Assembly: GCF_021502725.1 (NCBI RefSeq)
Contig: NZ_JAKFFS010000001.1
Location: 930,001 to 994,000, forward strand
DNA from: Dyadobacter sp. CY345
GTDB lineage: Bacteria > Bacteroidota > Bacteroidia > Cytophagales > Spirosomataceae
Direction of reading: 5' to 3'
DNA length: 64,000 nt
Each line of letters begins with the position of its first letter. Positions within the stretch are counted from its first letter, which is position 1. This document shows, one piece after another, positions 16,858 to 25,557 of this stretch. Below the pieces are notes generated by a model. That model worked only from the letters and a program-made list of their open reading frames with translations, was not told the DNA's origin and ran no database searches. Made by a program: the position numbers and the translations under genes.

Positions 16858-19800
16858 CTACATGGCGTTTTCTTTGAATTCAATGGAATCAATTGCGAAA
16901 AGCGGCTTTCCGTTTGCTTGCGGATTTTTATAAACAAAAACGACTTTGTGTTTTTTGTTATCCGCCTGAACTGTCGTAGCAAGATTAATCGTACCAGAGG
17001 TTTCAACTTTTGCCTCGCCAATTTTTAATCCTGATGGAGAATCCAGTCTTGCTTCCAAAGTTCCGCCTGCCGTTCTGTCTGAACTAACTACGGCAACGGA
17101 CATGCTTGAAATTCCAGTAAGATCTATGTCGTCAAACGCGATAAAACTGCCATCCGCTGAACCCAATACAACTTCGGGGCCAGCAGGTGTTTTGAACTTC
17201 ATAAAACCCTTACCGTCGTCCAGCGTATTTGCCTGGATTTTTGCAGGACGTAACGCTACGATTTTAGAGCCGGTTAATGGACCCATCGCGCCGTTGCCTT
17301 TGTCGGTATAACTTGCTGTGAATATATACGAGCCATCTTTTTTCTTGGCCTCTGTTACATAAGAACTTCTCAAAGGCTTCTTCTCAACAACCTGTTTTTT
17401 AGAGAGCGACAAAATGTATTTAACCATTTCCTCAACTTCTTCCGGTTTGTGTTGCGGATGGGCAGCCATAGCTTGCTCTCCCCAAACTCCGCCACCTCCT
17501 TTAATGACTTTGTCGGTCAGCGTTTTGAGCGAATTCCTTTCTTTTTCATATCTTTTTGCAACTTCAATATAGGCCGGTCCAATCGATTTTTTGTCTACCG
17601 AGTGGCATGCTTTACAGTCACTTAGTTCAATAAGACGCTTTCCGGTATCGAATCCGGTATTTGCCTGATGCCCTTGTGCAAGAACCGTTTTGTCATAACC
17701 TTCCAAATAGTTAATTGTTAGAGTTACTTCTTCTTCCGGAATCGATTTTTTTACCAGACTCCCGTCTTCTTTGTCAATAACCGCAACCTCATAATTAACC
17801 GGCTTATCGTTCCAATAGAAAGTTTTATTTCCCTTAATGGCTACATCAACCTGTGGAATTGCATTACCAGCCTTGATCATTACTTCTGAAGTATTGCTAT
17901 TTCCTGCATTGTCTGTCACTTTTAAAATGGCAGTGTACTCACCAGCTTTGGTATATGTAAAAGTTGGATTTGGCAAAGCACTTTTTCCTAAACCTTTACC
18001 AAAAGACCATTCGTATTTTACAGGATCTCCGTCATAATCAATGGATCCTTTTGATGAAAACGTTACTTTTAGTGGAACGGCACCAGTCGTGTTTGTCGCT
18101 TTCGCAGCTGCGACCGGAACCCGGTTTCCTGCGTTATAAGTAATACGTGAAAGGCTAGCTTCGTCATTTTGTGCAAACCAATTTGGGCCATATTCCAATG
18201 TATATAGAGATCCATCGCTGGCGAACTGCATATCGATCGGATGACTAAATTTGCCATTTGGCATAAAACGCTCCATGTTCACCAAATTTCCTTCTTTATC
18301 CATCGTCACCACATTAATGTAGTCGCGGATCCAATCGTAAGCGAAGAACTTTCCGTTGTAATAATTAGGGAATTTGCTTTTACTTTCCTGATAATCATTA
18401 GAGTAAAAAACAGGTCCGGCCATGGCATTACGACCACCTTTTCCAACGATCGGACCAAATTCAGGCGAATCGGCGTATGGATAATAAATAAACGCAGGCT
18501 GTGCTGGTGGTAACTTTTTCAATCCTGTATTGTGTGGCGAATCGTTGATCGGTGCCGCCGGATCGAAAGGTTTACCGGAAGTGCTATCAGCGAAATTAAA
18601 TTCGACATATGGTTTGTTGTCGGCGATAAATAGCGGATATCCAAAATAACCTGATTTTTTAGCCTGATTCACTTCATCATAACCGCGAGGTCCTCGCTTC
18701 GGATCATCGTTTGAAGCATCAGGCCCAACATCACCCCAATACACATAACCTGTGTGCTGATCAACCGAAATACGGTAAGGGTTACGCGTTCCCATTACAT
18801 AAATCTCTGGTCGTGTTTTATCTGTACCTGCTGAAAATAGGTTTCCTTCAGGAATGTCATACAGATTAGTTCCGCCTGGCATATTCGCGCGACGATCGCC
18901 GTAACGAGGTTTGATACGCAAAATTTTTCCTCTCAATGAGTTGGTATTGGAAGAAGAATGGCGGCCATCCCAACCTTCCCGTCCCGGACGTCCATCAATT
19001 GGTCCATATCCGTTCGATTGGAAAGGATTTACATCATCGCCGGTTGACAGGTATAGATTTCCTTTCGCATCCCAGGCGATTGAACCTCCAGTATGGCAGC
19101 AATCTGTCCTTTTAACAGGTACCGTCAACAAAGTCTCTTCTGTCGACAAAAGCAATGTGTCCTTCACGTCATCATATTTGAATCGTGACAAGTGCTGTGC
19201 GGTATCTGCCTCACTGGATAGTGGGGAATAGTAGAGATAAACCAACTTATTCGTTTTGAAATTTGGGTCAATATTCAAACCCATCAAACCGTATTCCTGT
19301 TTAACGTAGACAGGAATTTCGGCGGCGATCTTCATTTTTCCTGTCTTAGGATTATACAGTTTCAGCTTTCCTTTTCTTTCCGCTACCAAAACGCGTTGAT
19401 CATCCAGAACGACCAATTCCGTTGGTTCATCCAGTTTGCTTACCAATACTTTTTTTGTAAAACGGTTTTCTTCCGGGCGTGCTTTTGAATAGTCAAGCGT
19501 GGAAGCCATTACGTAATTTAAACCTCCGGTCAGGTGTTTTAAAAATACGGGATTCAAAAAGGTAGCGTCTTCGTGACCAAAATTGGTATAAAATGCTTTT
19601 CCTCCGTCATATTCATGGAACCATGACATGGGGTGGTTATCTCCCATTTTGCCATCTTTATATGATTTTTCATCAATGTTCACAAGAACTGTAACCTGCG
19701 GGTTGAAGGTTTTAAAATCATAAAATTCATCTTTTATTTTCCAGTGATCCGGAAAACCTTCCATAGATGGATGATTTTTATTTACAACAAATGCTTCGCC

Positions 19801-20256
19801 TTCCTGAACATTAGGATTTCCCGGGTGACTTGCGAAATAAGCGCCTGCCAGTTTGTTATACCACTGCCAGTCATATTCCGTATCAGTCGCCGCGTGGATT
19901 CCAAGATAACCGCCGCCAGCCTGAATATAATGTTCAAATGCTTCCTGCTGGGTATCGTTTAGAATATTTCCGGTTGTATTCAGAAATACAACCGCACTGT
20001 ATTTTTTTAGGTTTTTTTCTGTGAAAACGGATGCGTTTTCAGTGGTATCTACACCGAAACCGTTTTCTTTACCTAACTTAACAAGTGCAACCCGGCCGGC
20101 CGGAATTGAGGTATGGCGGAAACCTGCGGTTTTGGAGAATACAAGTATACGTTTTTCAGAGGTGACTTTTTGAGCAATTGCGGCAAAACAAACACATGAG
20201 GCGAGAAAAAACGCGCTCAGGTAGTTCATTGGTTTTGAATAAAAATGAGATCTCAT
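16858..20256 (-). CDS. secreted ThuA / PQQ-dehydrogenase-like / PKD / cytochrome c / CBM6-like fusion protein
   Basis: A 1132-residue exported protein. Order: signal peptide (ending about IAQ), ThuA domain of the glutamine-amidotransferase-like superfamily (about 36-250, HIAATDTEYDW-like IHAATDTEYDW), a sugar/sorbosone-dehydrogenase-type beta-propeller (about 265-700), a PKD domain (about 715-805, YEWSFGKG), a c-type cytochrome (CKACH at about 878-882, axial Met probably in the MAAHPQHKPEE region) and a C-terminal CBM6-like sandwich (about 1000-1132). Related fusions occur in Bacteroidota and Planctomycetota. It probably oxidises a carbohydrate in the periplasm and passes electrons to its own heme. 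ATG at 20229 is an equally good alternative start. Confidence 0.88.
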   Translation of the reverse strand: MRSHFYSKPMNYLSAFFLASCVCFAAIAQKVTSEKRILVFSKTAGFRHTSIPAGRVALVKLGKENGFGVDTTENASVFTEKNLKKYSAVVFLNTTGNILNDTQQEAFEHYIQAGGGYLGIHAATDTEYDWQWYNKLAGAYFASHPGNPNVQEGEAFVVNKNHPSMEGFPDHWKIKDEFYDFKTFNPQVTVLVNIDEKSYKDGKMGDNHPMSWFHEYDGGKAFYTNFGHEDATFLNPVFLKHLTGGLNYVMASTLDYSKARPEENRFTKKVLVSKLDEPTELVVLDDQRVLVAERKGKLKLYNPKTGKMKIAAEIPVYVKQEYGLMGLNIDPNFKTNKLVYLYYSPLSSEADTAQHLSRFKYDDVKDTLLLSTEETLLTVPVKRTDCCHTGGSIAWDAKGNLYLSTGDDVNPFQSNGYGPIDGRPGREGWDGRHSSSNTNSLRGKILRIKPRYGDRRANMPGGTNLYDIPEGNLFSAGTDKTRPEIYVMGTRNPYRISVDQHTGYVYWGDVGPDASNDDPKRGPRGYDEVNQAKKSGYFGYPLFIADNKPYVEFNFADSTSGKPFDPAAPINDSPHNTGLKKLPPAQPAFIYYPYADSPEFGPIVGKGGRNAMAGPVFYSNDYQESKSKFPNYYNGKFFAYDWIRDYINVVTMDKEGNLVNMERFMPNGKFSHPIDMQFASDGSLYTLEYGPNWFAQNDEASLSRITYNAGNRVPVAAAKATNTTGAVPLKVTFSSKGSIDYDGDPVKYEWSFGKGLGKSALPNPTFTYTKAGEYTAILKVTDNAGNSNTSEVMIKAGNAIPQVDVAIKGNKTFYWNDKPVNYEVAVIDKEDGSLVKKSIPEEEVTLTINYLEGYDKTVLAQGHQANTGFDTGKRLIELSDCKACHSVDKKSIGPAYIEVAKRYEKERNSLKTLTDKVIKGGGGVWGEQAMAAHPQHKPEEVEEMVKYILSLSKKQVVEKKPLRSSYVTEAKKKDGSYIFTASYTDKGNGAMGPLTGSKIVALRPAKIQANTLDDGKGFMKFKTPAGPEVVLGSADGSFIAFDDIDLTGISSMSVAVVSSDRTAGGTLEARLDSPSGLKIGEAKVETSGTINLATTVQADNKKHKVVFVYKNPQANGKPLFAIDSIEFKENAM

Positions 20257-20358
20257 TATCGGTTAATTGGGTTTTTGTAACAAATCAGGGATAATTGTAA
20301 AGGCGAATTTTACTATTTAAAACTTTGTTTTCCCGGAAGGATACAAAGTATTAAATAA

Positions 20359-20392
20359 AAAAACCTATCCGTCATAAGAACGATAGGTTTTT
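20359..20392 (-). terminator. terminator downstream of the TIM-barrel isomerase
   Basis: AAAAACCTATC pairs perfectly with GATAGGTTTTT around a 12-nt loop and ends in T on the minus strand. It separates the isomerase from the ThuA-fusion gene, so the latter may have its own promoter. Confidence 0.82.
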
Positions 20393-20423
20393 ATTATACT
20401 TGTTATTAAGACAATTATTTATT

Positions 20424-21476
20424 TTAAAGTCCTAAAATTCTGCGGTTAAAGGCTTCATCAGCACCTGTTCCGGCGAAATCGTCAAAGGCTTTTGTAGTTA
20501 TTTCAATAATGTGGTTAGCAATAAAAGGAGCACCTTCCGCAGCACCTTGTTCCGGCGATTTAATACAGCATTCCCATTCCAAAACTGCCCAGCTGTCATA
20601 ATCGTACTGCGAAAGTTTTGAGAAAATGCTCGGGAAATCTACCTGGCCATCACCTAAGGAACGGAAACGGCCAGCGCGGTCGGCCCAACCTGCAAAGCCG
20701 CTATATACACCTTGTTTTCCGGTTGGATTAAATTCAGCGTCCTTAACGTGGAATGCTTTGATACGGTCATGGTAAAGATCGATGAATTGCAGATAATTAA
20801 GCTGCTGCAATACGAAGTGGCTAGGGTCATAATTAATATTTGCTCTTGAATGACCGTCCAGATAATCGACGAACATTTCGAAAGTCGCACCATCAAAAAG
20901 ATCTTCGCCAGGATGTAGTTCGTAACAAACATCGACACCATTTTCGTCATAAACATCTAAAATTGGTTTCCAGCGCGCTGCAAGTTCTTTGAACGCAGTT
21001 TCAACCAAACCAGCCGGACGCTGAGGCCAAGGGTATAGAAATGGCCATGCCAGAGCGCCGGAGAACGTAGCGCTTGCAGTAAGTCCAAGATTTTTACTGG
21101 CCACAGCCGTATATTTTAGCTGCTGAACAGCCCATTCAGCTCTTGCTTTTGGATTTTTACGTACTTCCGGAATTGCGAAGCCATCATACATATCGTCGTA
21201 AACAGGATGTGAAGCCACAAGCTGTCCGATGATATGCGACGCAAGTTCTGTAATTTCAAGACCTTTGTCTTTCAATTTTCCTTTCAGTTCATCTGCATAA
21301 GTCTGAGATTCTGCTGCAAGTTTTACATCAATAATTCTTGGGTCCCAAATCGGCAACTGAACGCCTTTATAGCCAAGATCGGCCATATAAGTCGTCAAAC
21401 CGTCAAGCGTATTAAACGGAGCTTCATCACCCAAAAATTGAGCAAGGAAAATACCTGGTCCTTTTATAGTTTTCAT
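20424..21476 (-). CDS. sugar phosphate isomerase/epimerase (xylose isomerase-like TIM barrel)
   Basis: A 350-residue cytoplasmic protein of the AP-endonuclease-2/xylose-isomerase-like fold. The four expected metal ligands are visible in order: Glu in CYELHPGED, Asp in NYDPSHF, His in AFHVKDAE and Glu in VLEWECC. No signal peptide. Proteins of this family isomerise, epimerise or eliminate on sugars, inositols and 3-keto-glycosides. It lies directly downstream of two Gfo/Idh/MocA oxidoreductases, a pairing typical of pathways that oxidise a sugar, modify it and reduce it again. The exact substrate cannot be read from sequence. Confidence 0.87.
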   Translation of the reverse strand: MKTIKGPGIFLAQFLGDEAPFNTLDGLTTYMADLGYKGVQLPIWDPRIIDVKLAAESQTYADELKGKLKDKGLEITELASHIIGQLVASHPVYDDMYDGFAIPEVRKNPKARAEWAVQQLKYTAVASKNLGLTASATFSGALAWPFLYPWPQRPAGLVETAFKELAARWKPILDVYDENGVDVCYELHPGEDLFDGATFEMFVDYLDGHSRANINYDPSHFVLQQLNYLQFIDLYHDRIKAFHVKDAEFNPTGKQGVYSGFAGWADRAGRFRSLGDGQVDFPSIFSKLSQYDYDSWAVLEWECCIKSPEQGAAEGAPFIANHIIEITTKAFDDFAGTGADEAFNRRILGL

Positions 21477-21493
21477 AGTTCTGTTTTAGTGTT

Positions 21494-21551
21494 GAATGAT
21501 AGAATGAGTGAATGATAGAATGGGGCTGAAATTATTCACTCATTCTATCAT
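21494..21551. repeat. inverted and direct repeats of a 13-bp motif
   Basis: An 18-bp perfect inverted repeat (21496-21513 with 21534-21551). The 13-mer GAATGATAGAATG occurs directly at 21494-21506 and, with one or two changes, at 21510-21522, and in inverted form in the right arm. It lies between two co-directional genes without a T-run. Confidence 0.8.
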
Positions 21552-21565
21552 CCCGTCATTCAAAA

Positions 21566-22711
21566 TTATACAGCTACCCAAGCCTGCTTTTTATTACTTT
21601 CCAGGATTCTCTCACAGATCAATAGCTCTCGGTATCCGTCTGCAAAGGTTGGGAAAGTTGGGTTTTCAGGTTGTTTGCCTTCTGCTATTGCGGCGTAAAC
21701 TTCCTTGAACATTTGTTTTGATGTATCAGGGAAACCTTCGTTATGTCCGCCTGGGAATGTGATTAATGAACGGACATCATCGTTCACAAGCGAGGGATCA
21801 CGCATTAATATTTCATTGCTCTTATCGCGGTTACCAATCCACATTTCGTTTGGCGCCTCAGAAGTCCAGTTGAATGTTTTTTTAGAACCTGAAATTTCCA
21901 AAGTCATACGGTTTTTACGACCGGCGGAAACCTGTGACACAGTGATTACCCCTTTACTTCCGTTATCAAAACGAAGAAGAACATTTGCGTGATCTTCCGT
22001 TGTGATCGGTACATCAGCATAGTCTTCCGGCTGAAGCATTTTGCCTGAATAAGTTTCCACCGCTTTCAACGGCTTCTTCCGTGTCTTGTGGATTGTATTG
22101 AAATCTGCAAGAACCTCTACTGTTTTTAAACCTGTGATATATTCCAGAATGTCCATTAAGTGCGATCCGATGTCTGCAATTGCGCGGGAATCACCTGATT
22201 TGTCTGGTTCAAGGCGCCAGTTATAGTCTGTTTCGTAGAATAACCAATCCTGAAGATACGAGCCGATGAAAGAATGAATTTCACCAAGTTCTCCACGCTC
22301 ACGCATCGATTTCATCTGGCGCGCCAATGGATAATAACGCAGGTTAAAATGAACTGCATTTACCAAACCGGTCTTGGCAGCAAGCGCAACAAGTTCTTCC
22401 GCTTCAACAAGATCCTTAGCTAGCGGCTTTTCACAAATCACGTGTTTGCCAGCCAATAGAGCCGCCTTTGATTGAGAGAAGTGAAGGAAGTTGGGTGTAC
22501 AAATATGGATCGCCTGAATATCGTCCTGTTTAAGCAACTCATCAAATGTATAAGAACGGGCAATTCCCAGTGCGTCTGCTTTTTCTTTGGCTGCCTCGGC
22601 AGTTACTTCACAGAGCGCGGCTACTTCTACATTAGGAAGTCGTCTTAGCGCTTCGATATGGGCAGGGCCGATAAAACCGGTACCAACTACACCAACTTTT
22701 ATTTTAGTCAT
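21566..22711 (-). CDS. Gfo/Idh/MocA family NAD(P)-dependent oxidoreductase
   Basis: A 381-residue sugar dehydrogenase-type enzyme. The N-terminal Rossmann fold has GVVGTGFIG (about 6-14); the signature CEKPLAKD (about 93-100) holds the catalytic Lys. The C-terminal alpha/beta domain includes DIGSHLMDILEYITG with a conserved His. There is no Tat or Sec signal, so it is cytoplasmic. ATG at 22711 is preferred over the TTG two codons upstream. It sits between a paralogous oxidoreductase and a TIM-barrel isomerase on one strand. The family acts on sugars, inositols and keto-glycosides; no finer call is made. Confidence 0.9.
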   Translation of the reverse strand: MTKIKVGVVGTGFIGPAHIEALRRLPNVEVAALCEVTAEAAKEKADALGIARSYTFDELLKQDDIQAIHICTPNFLHFSQSKAALLAGKHVICEKPLAKDLVEAEELVALAAKTGLVNAVHFNLRYYPLARQMKSMRERGELGEIHSFIGSYLQDWLFYETDYNWRLEPDKSGDSRAIADIGSHLMDILEYITGLKTVEVLADFNTIHKTRKKPLKAVETYSGKMLQPEDYADVPITTEDHANVLLRFDNGSKGVITVSQVSAGRKNRMTLEISGSKKTFNWTSEAPNEMWIGNRDKSNEILMRDPSLVNDDVRSLITFPGGHNEGFPDTSKQMFKEVYAAIAEGKQPENPTFPTFADGYRELLICERILESNKKQAWVAV

Positions 22712-22769
22712 AAACAAGGAAAAAGGATTGTGAAAAATATTTTAAAGGTATGGGATATGCTCAAAATTC

Positions 22770-22800
22770 AAAAAGAAGACCAGAACAAGTTCCGATCTTC
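22770..22800 (-). terminator. terminator between the two oxidoreductase genes
   Basis: On the minus strand GAAGATCGGAAC pairs with GTTCTGGTCTTC (allowing G-U) and is followed by five T. It would reduce, but need not abolish, read-through from the upstream oxidoreductase gene into the downstream one. Confidence 0.68.
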
Positions 22801-22821
22801 AAATATAGTTTCTTGCGACAT

Positions 22822-23970
22822 CTACTCAAATGTTGTCCACTTTGTATCAGATTTATCAGAAGCGATGACAGTTTGCACGAATTTCATGCCACGTAAACCA
22901 TCCTGAGCAGTTGGGAAATCATAAACCGGATCAACCTTTTTATCGTCCCAGTGCGCGCGGACATGCAGTGCAAAGTTGCGGTAAAGATTAGCAAAGGCTT
23001 CAAAATATCCTTCCGGGTGACCGGCCGGAATCCGGGTATGAACCTGGGCAGCTTTTGACAGATTACCAACTCCTGTGCGAATTAGTCTGACGCCTTGCTG
23101 AGTTTTATGGATCAGTGTATTAGGTTCCATCTGTCTCCATTGTAAACCTCCTGTTTCTCCATAAACACGAATATTCAGGTCGTTTTCCTCTCCATTAGCA
23201 ATCTGGCTGTTTTGAAGAATACCTTTTGCACCATTGTCAAAACGAAGCAAAACATTGGCGTCATCATCAAGCTGGCGGCCTTCAACGAAAATTGTAAGAT
23301 CTGCACAAAGTTGAGTAATTCTCAGTCCTGTGATATATTCAGCAAGATTTTCAGCATGCGTTCCAATGTCACCCAAGCCTCCACCCGCACCTGATTTGCT
23401 CGGGTCAGTTCTCCATGCAGCTTGTTTGTTTCCGGTTACTTCCACCAATGTAGACAGCCATCCCTGCGGATACTCTACAATAACTTTACGAACTTTTCCA
23501 ATGGCACCCGAAGCAATCATTTCTTTTGCTTCTTTCACCATAGGATATCCAGTATAATTGTGGGTCAGGCAAAATACCAAACCGGATTTTTCCACCAGTT
23601 CAACAATTTCTTCTGCTTCCTCAACAGTTAGTGTTATGGGTTTATCACATACTACGTGAAAACCATTTTCAAGAGCCAGCTTTGTAGGGGCAGCGTGAAC
23701 GTGATTAGGAGTTACTATGGAAACGAAATCCATGCGTTCACCTTCGGGAAGCTCTTTTTCTTTAAGGATCATCTCCTCAAAATTAGCATAAACGCGCTCA
23801 TCGGGTAAATAAAGGGCTCTTCCAGTTTCTTTCGATTTCTCGGGAGACGAGCTAAAAGCACCGCAAACCAGTTCAATTTCTCCGTCCATGATAGCGGCAC
23901 GACGGTGAACACCGCCGATAAAAGCGTCGAGTGTTCCGCCCACCATACCCATCCTTATCTTTCGTGACAT
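22822..23970 (-). CDS. Gfo/Idh/MocA family oxidoreductase (second paralogue)
   Basis: A 382-residue enzyme with nucleotide-binding GMVGGTLDAFIGGVHRR at the N-terminus (an expanded glycine loop), VCDKPITLT (about 108-116) carrying the catalytic Lys, and the C-terminal LGDIGTHAENLAEYITG. It is clearly homologous to, but distant from, the next gene; the expanded loop and CDKP signature place it in a different subfamily. It is the first gene of the minus-strand sugar cluster and divergent from the MFS transporter with a 225-bp shared promoter region, implying joint regulation. Substrate unknown. Confidence 0.9.
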   Translation of the reverse strand: MSRKIRMGMVGGTLDAFIGGVHRRAAIMDGEIELVCGAFSSSPEKSKETGRALYLPDERVYANFEEMILKEKELPEGERMDFVSIVTPNHVHAAPTKLALENGFHVVCDKPITLTVEEAEEIVELVEKSGLVFCLTHNYTGYPMVKEAKEMIASGAIGKVRKVIVEYPQGWLSTLVEVTGNKQAAWRTDPSKSGAGGGLGDIGTHAENLAEYITGLRITQLCADLTIFVEGRQLDDDANVLLRFDNGAKGILQNSQIANGEENDLNIRVYGETGGLQWRQMEPNTLIHKTQQGVRLIRTGVGNLSKAAQVHTRIPAGHPEGYFEAFANLYRNFALHVRAHWDDKKVDPVYDFPTAQDGLRGMKFVQTVIASDKSDTKWTTFE

Positions 23971-24040
23971 TCCTCTGGGTTTAAAGTTTCTAAAAAGATT
24001 TTACATTAATAAGAGTAGTATCGGTCACTCTTACTTCTTA

Positions 24041-24048
24041 CAAAGATA
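24041..24048 (-). promoter_or_regulatory. -7-like box TATCTTTG for the sugar oxidation cluster
   Basis: An exact TAnnTTTG on the minus strand in the divergent region between the oxidoreductase and MFS genes, about 70 nt upstream of the oxidoreductase ATG. A TTTG further upstream (24077-24074) is at a longer than usual spacing, so only the -7 box is reasonably supported. Confidence 0.4.
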
Positions 24049-24195
24049 TATTTAACATAGAAAAAATGTGTCTCAAAATGAAGATTGAGTAGTAGAATTA
24101 GCAATTATTTGTTTTTTTTGTGAAAATCTTACACAAAAATTATAACAATCCGTATTAACCTTTATTTCACTTAAATATTAAAACCTTTAGCTCAC

Positions 24196-25449
24196 ATGGC
24201 TCAAACTGTTAATCATTCCCGGCTGTTTCTCGCCAGTTGTCTTGCCATTATTACCACGGCCTTTTCCTTCAGTATCAGGGCAGGTATCCTTCCCCAGTTA
24301 GGAACAGAATTCGGCCTGTCAGCTGAGCAGTTAGGCTTTATCAACTCAATGTTCTTTTTCGGATTCCCGATTTCAATGGTTATTGGTGGTATTGTTTATC
24401 ACTCCGTAGGACCTAAAATCATTATGCAGGTCGCAGTTGTAGCACATACTTTGGGTATCTTACTTACAATTTATGCAGGCGGTTACGCTGGTTTATTGGT
24501 TTCAACATTCTTTATCGGATTTGGAAACGGTTGTACAGAAGCAGCTTGTAACCCGATGATCGCAGATATGTATACCAGCAGCAAATTGAATAAAATGCTT
24601 GGACGGTTCCATATGTGGTTTCCGGGCGGTATCGTGATCGGTAGTTTGATCTCCAAATTTATGACAAGTGCAGGTTCATCATGGCAGACTCAGATTTGGA
24701 TATTGATGCTTCCTACGGTTGTTTACGCATTCTTGTTCTTTGGTCAGGCGTTCCCTAAACCAAAAGTGGAAGGTGTAACTTCAATCGCGAAAAACTTCCA
24801 GGCGATGCTTACTCCGTTATATATTTTCATATTCTGCTGCATGGCCATGACTGCCATTACTGAGTTTGGTCCTAACCAGTGGGTTACAGTTGTTTTAAGC
24901 AGTAGTGGAGCAGATGCAATGTTAGTTTTGGCATTAACTTTCGGTGTGATGACACTGGGAAGACTTTTCACAGGACCAGTAGTATCCCGTCTGGGACAAA
25001 CAGGCGTTTTGTTTGGCGGTTCAATTCTAGCGGCGATAGGAATTTATATGTTTAGTACCGTAACCGGCCCAATTGCATATCTCGCAGCTGTGATTTTCGG
25101 TCTTGGCGTATGTTTCAACTGGCCAATCATGATCGGTTTTGTTGCTCAGCGCGTGCCTTTGAGCGGTGCGTTGGGAATGTCAATTATCGGTGGTGTAGGG
25201 ATGTTGTCAACTTCGATCTTTCAACCATTTATCGGTTCATGGATCGATGAGGCGCATGCTGAAAATGCTGCAAAAGGACTTACAGGACCGGCACTTGAAC
25301 TTGCAGCTGGTCAGTCAACACTTGCAACTATGTTAACTTTCCCGCTGATATTGATCGTAGCGTTTATCATCTTATGGGCATGGAAAGGAAATCCAAAATC
25401 TGGTGGGCATGTGGACGAAGCGCAATTGGCGCAGCAGCCGCAGCTATAA
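24196..25449 (+). CDS. MFS transporter (sugar/nucleoside permease type)
   Basis: A 417-residue integral membrane protein with about 12 hydrophobic helices, arranged as two six-helix halves separated by a polar loop around residues 190-205. It begins with LFLASCLAIITTAFSFSIRA. It is divergently transcribed from the oxidoreductase/isomerase/ThuA-fusion genes, so it probably brings in the sugar or oxidised sugar those enzymes handle. Substrate cannot be read from sequence. Its C-terminal tail is short and Gln-rich. Confidence 0.85.
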   Translation: MAQTVNHSRLFLASCLAIITTAFSFSIRAGILPQLGTEFGLSAEQLGFINSMFFFGFPISMVIGGIVYHSVGPKIIMQVAVVAHTLGILLTIYAGGYAGLLVSTFFIGFGNGCTEAACNPMIADMYTSSKLNKMLGRFHMWFPGGIVIGSLISKFMTSAGSSWQTQIWILMLPTVVYAFLFFGQAFPKPKVEGVTSIAKNFQAMLTPLYIFIFCCMAMTAITEFGPNQWVTVVLSSSGADAMLVLALTFGVMTLGRLFTGPVVSRLGQTGVLFGGSILAAIGIYMFSTVTGPIAYLAAVIFGLGVCFNWPIMIGFVAQRVPLSGALGMSIIGGVGMLSTSIFQPFIGSWIDEAHAENAAKGLTGPALELAAGQSTLATMLTFPLILIVAFIILWAWKGNPKSGGHVDEAQLAQQPQL

Positions 25450-25460
25450 ATTCCTAGATT

Positions 25461-25545
25461 GCACAGAGGTAAAATGACTTTAAAAAAGAGGGCCACAGAG
25501 AAATTTAATTCTGTGGCCCTCTTTATTTGCTCTTTGACCTCTGTG
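25461..25545. terminator. bidirectional terminator inside a larger palindrome
   Basis: The inner hairpin AAAGAGGGCCACAGA / TCTGTGGCCCTCTTT (25485-25524) is a strong terminator between convergent MFS and mutS2 genes. An outer pair, CACAGAGGT (25462-25470) and ACCTCTGTG (25537-25545), encloses it, giving two concentric hairpins that share the CACAGAG sequence. Confidence 0.85.
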
Positions 25546-25557
25546 TAATTATGAAAA

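Noticed and set aside
20424..22711. Bacterial insertion sequence around the 13-mer repeats at 21494-21551
   Set aside because: No transposase and no terminal inverted repeats flanking a gene; only a short local repeat structure.
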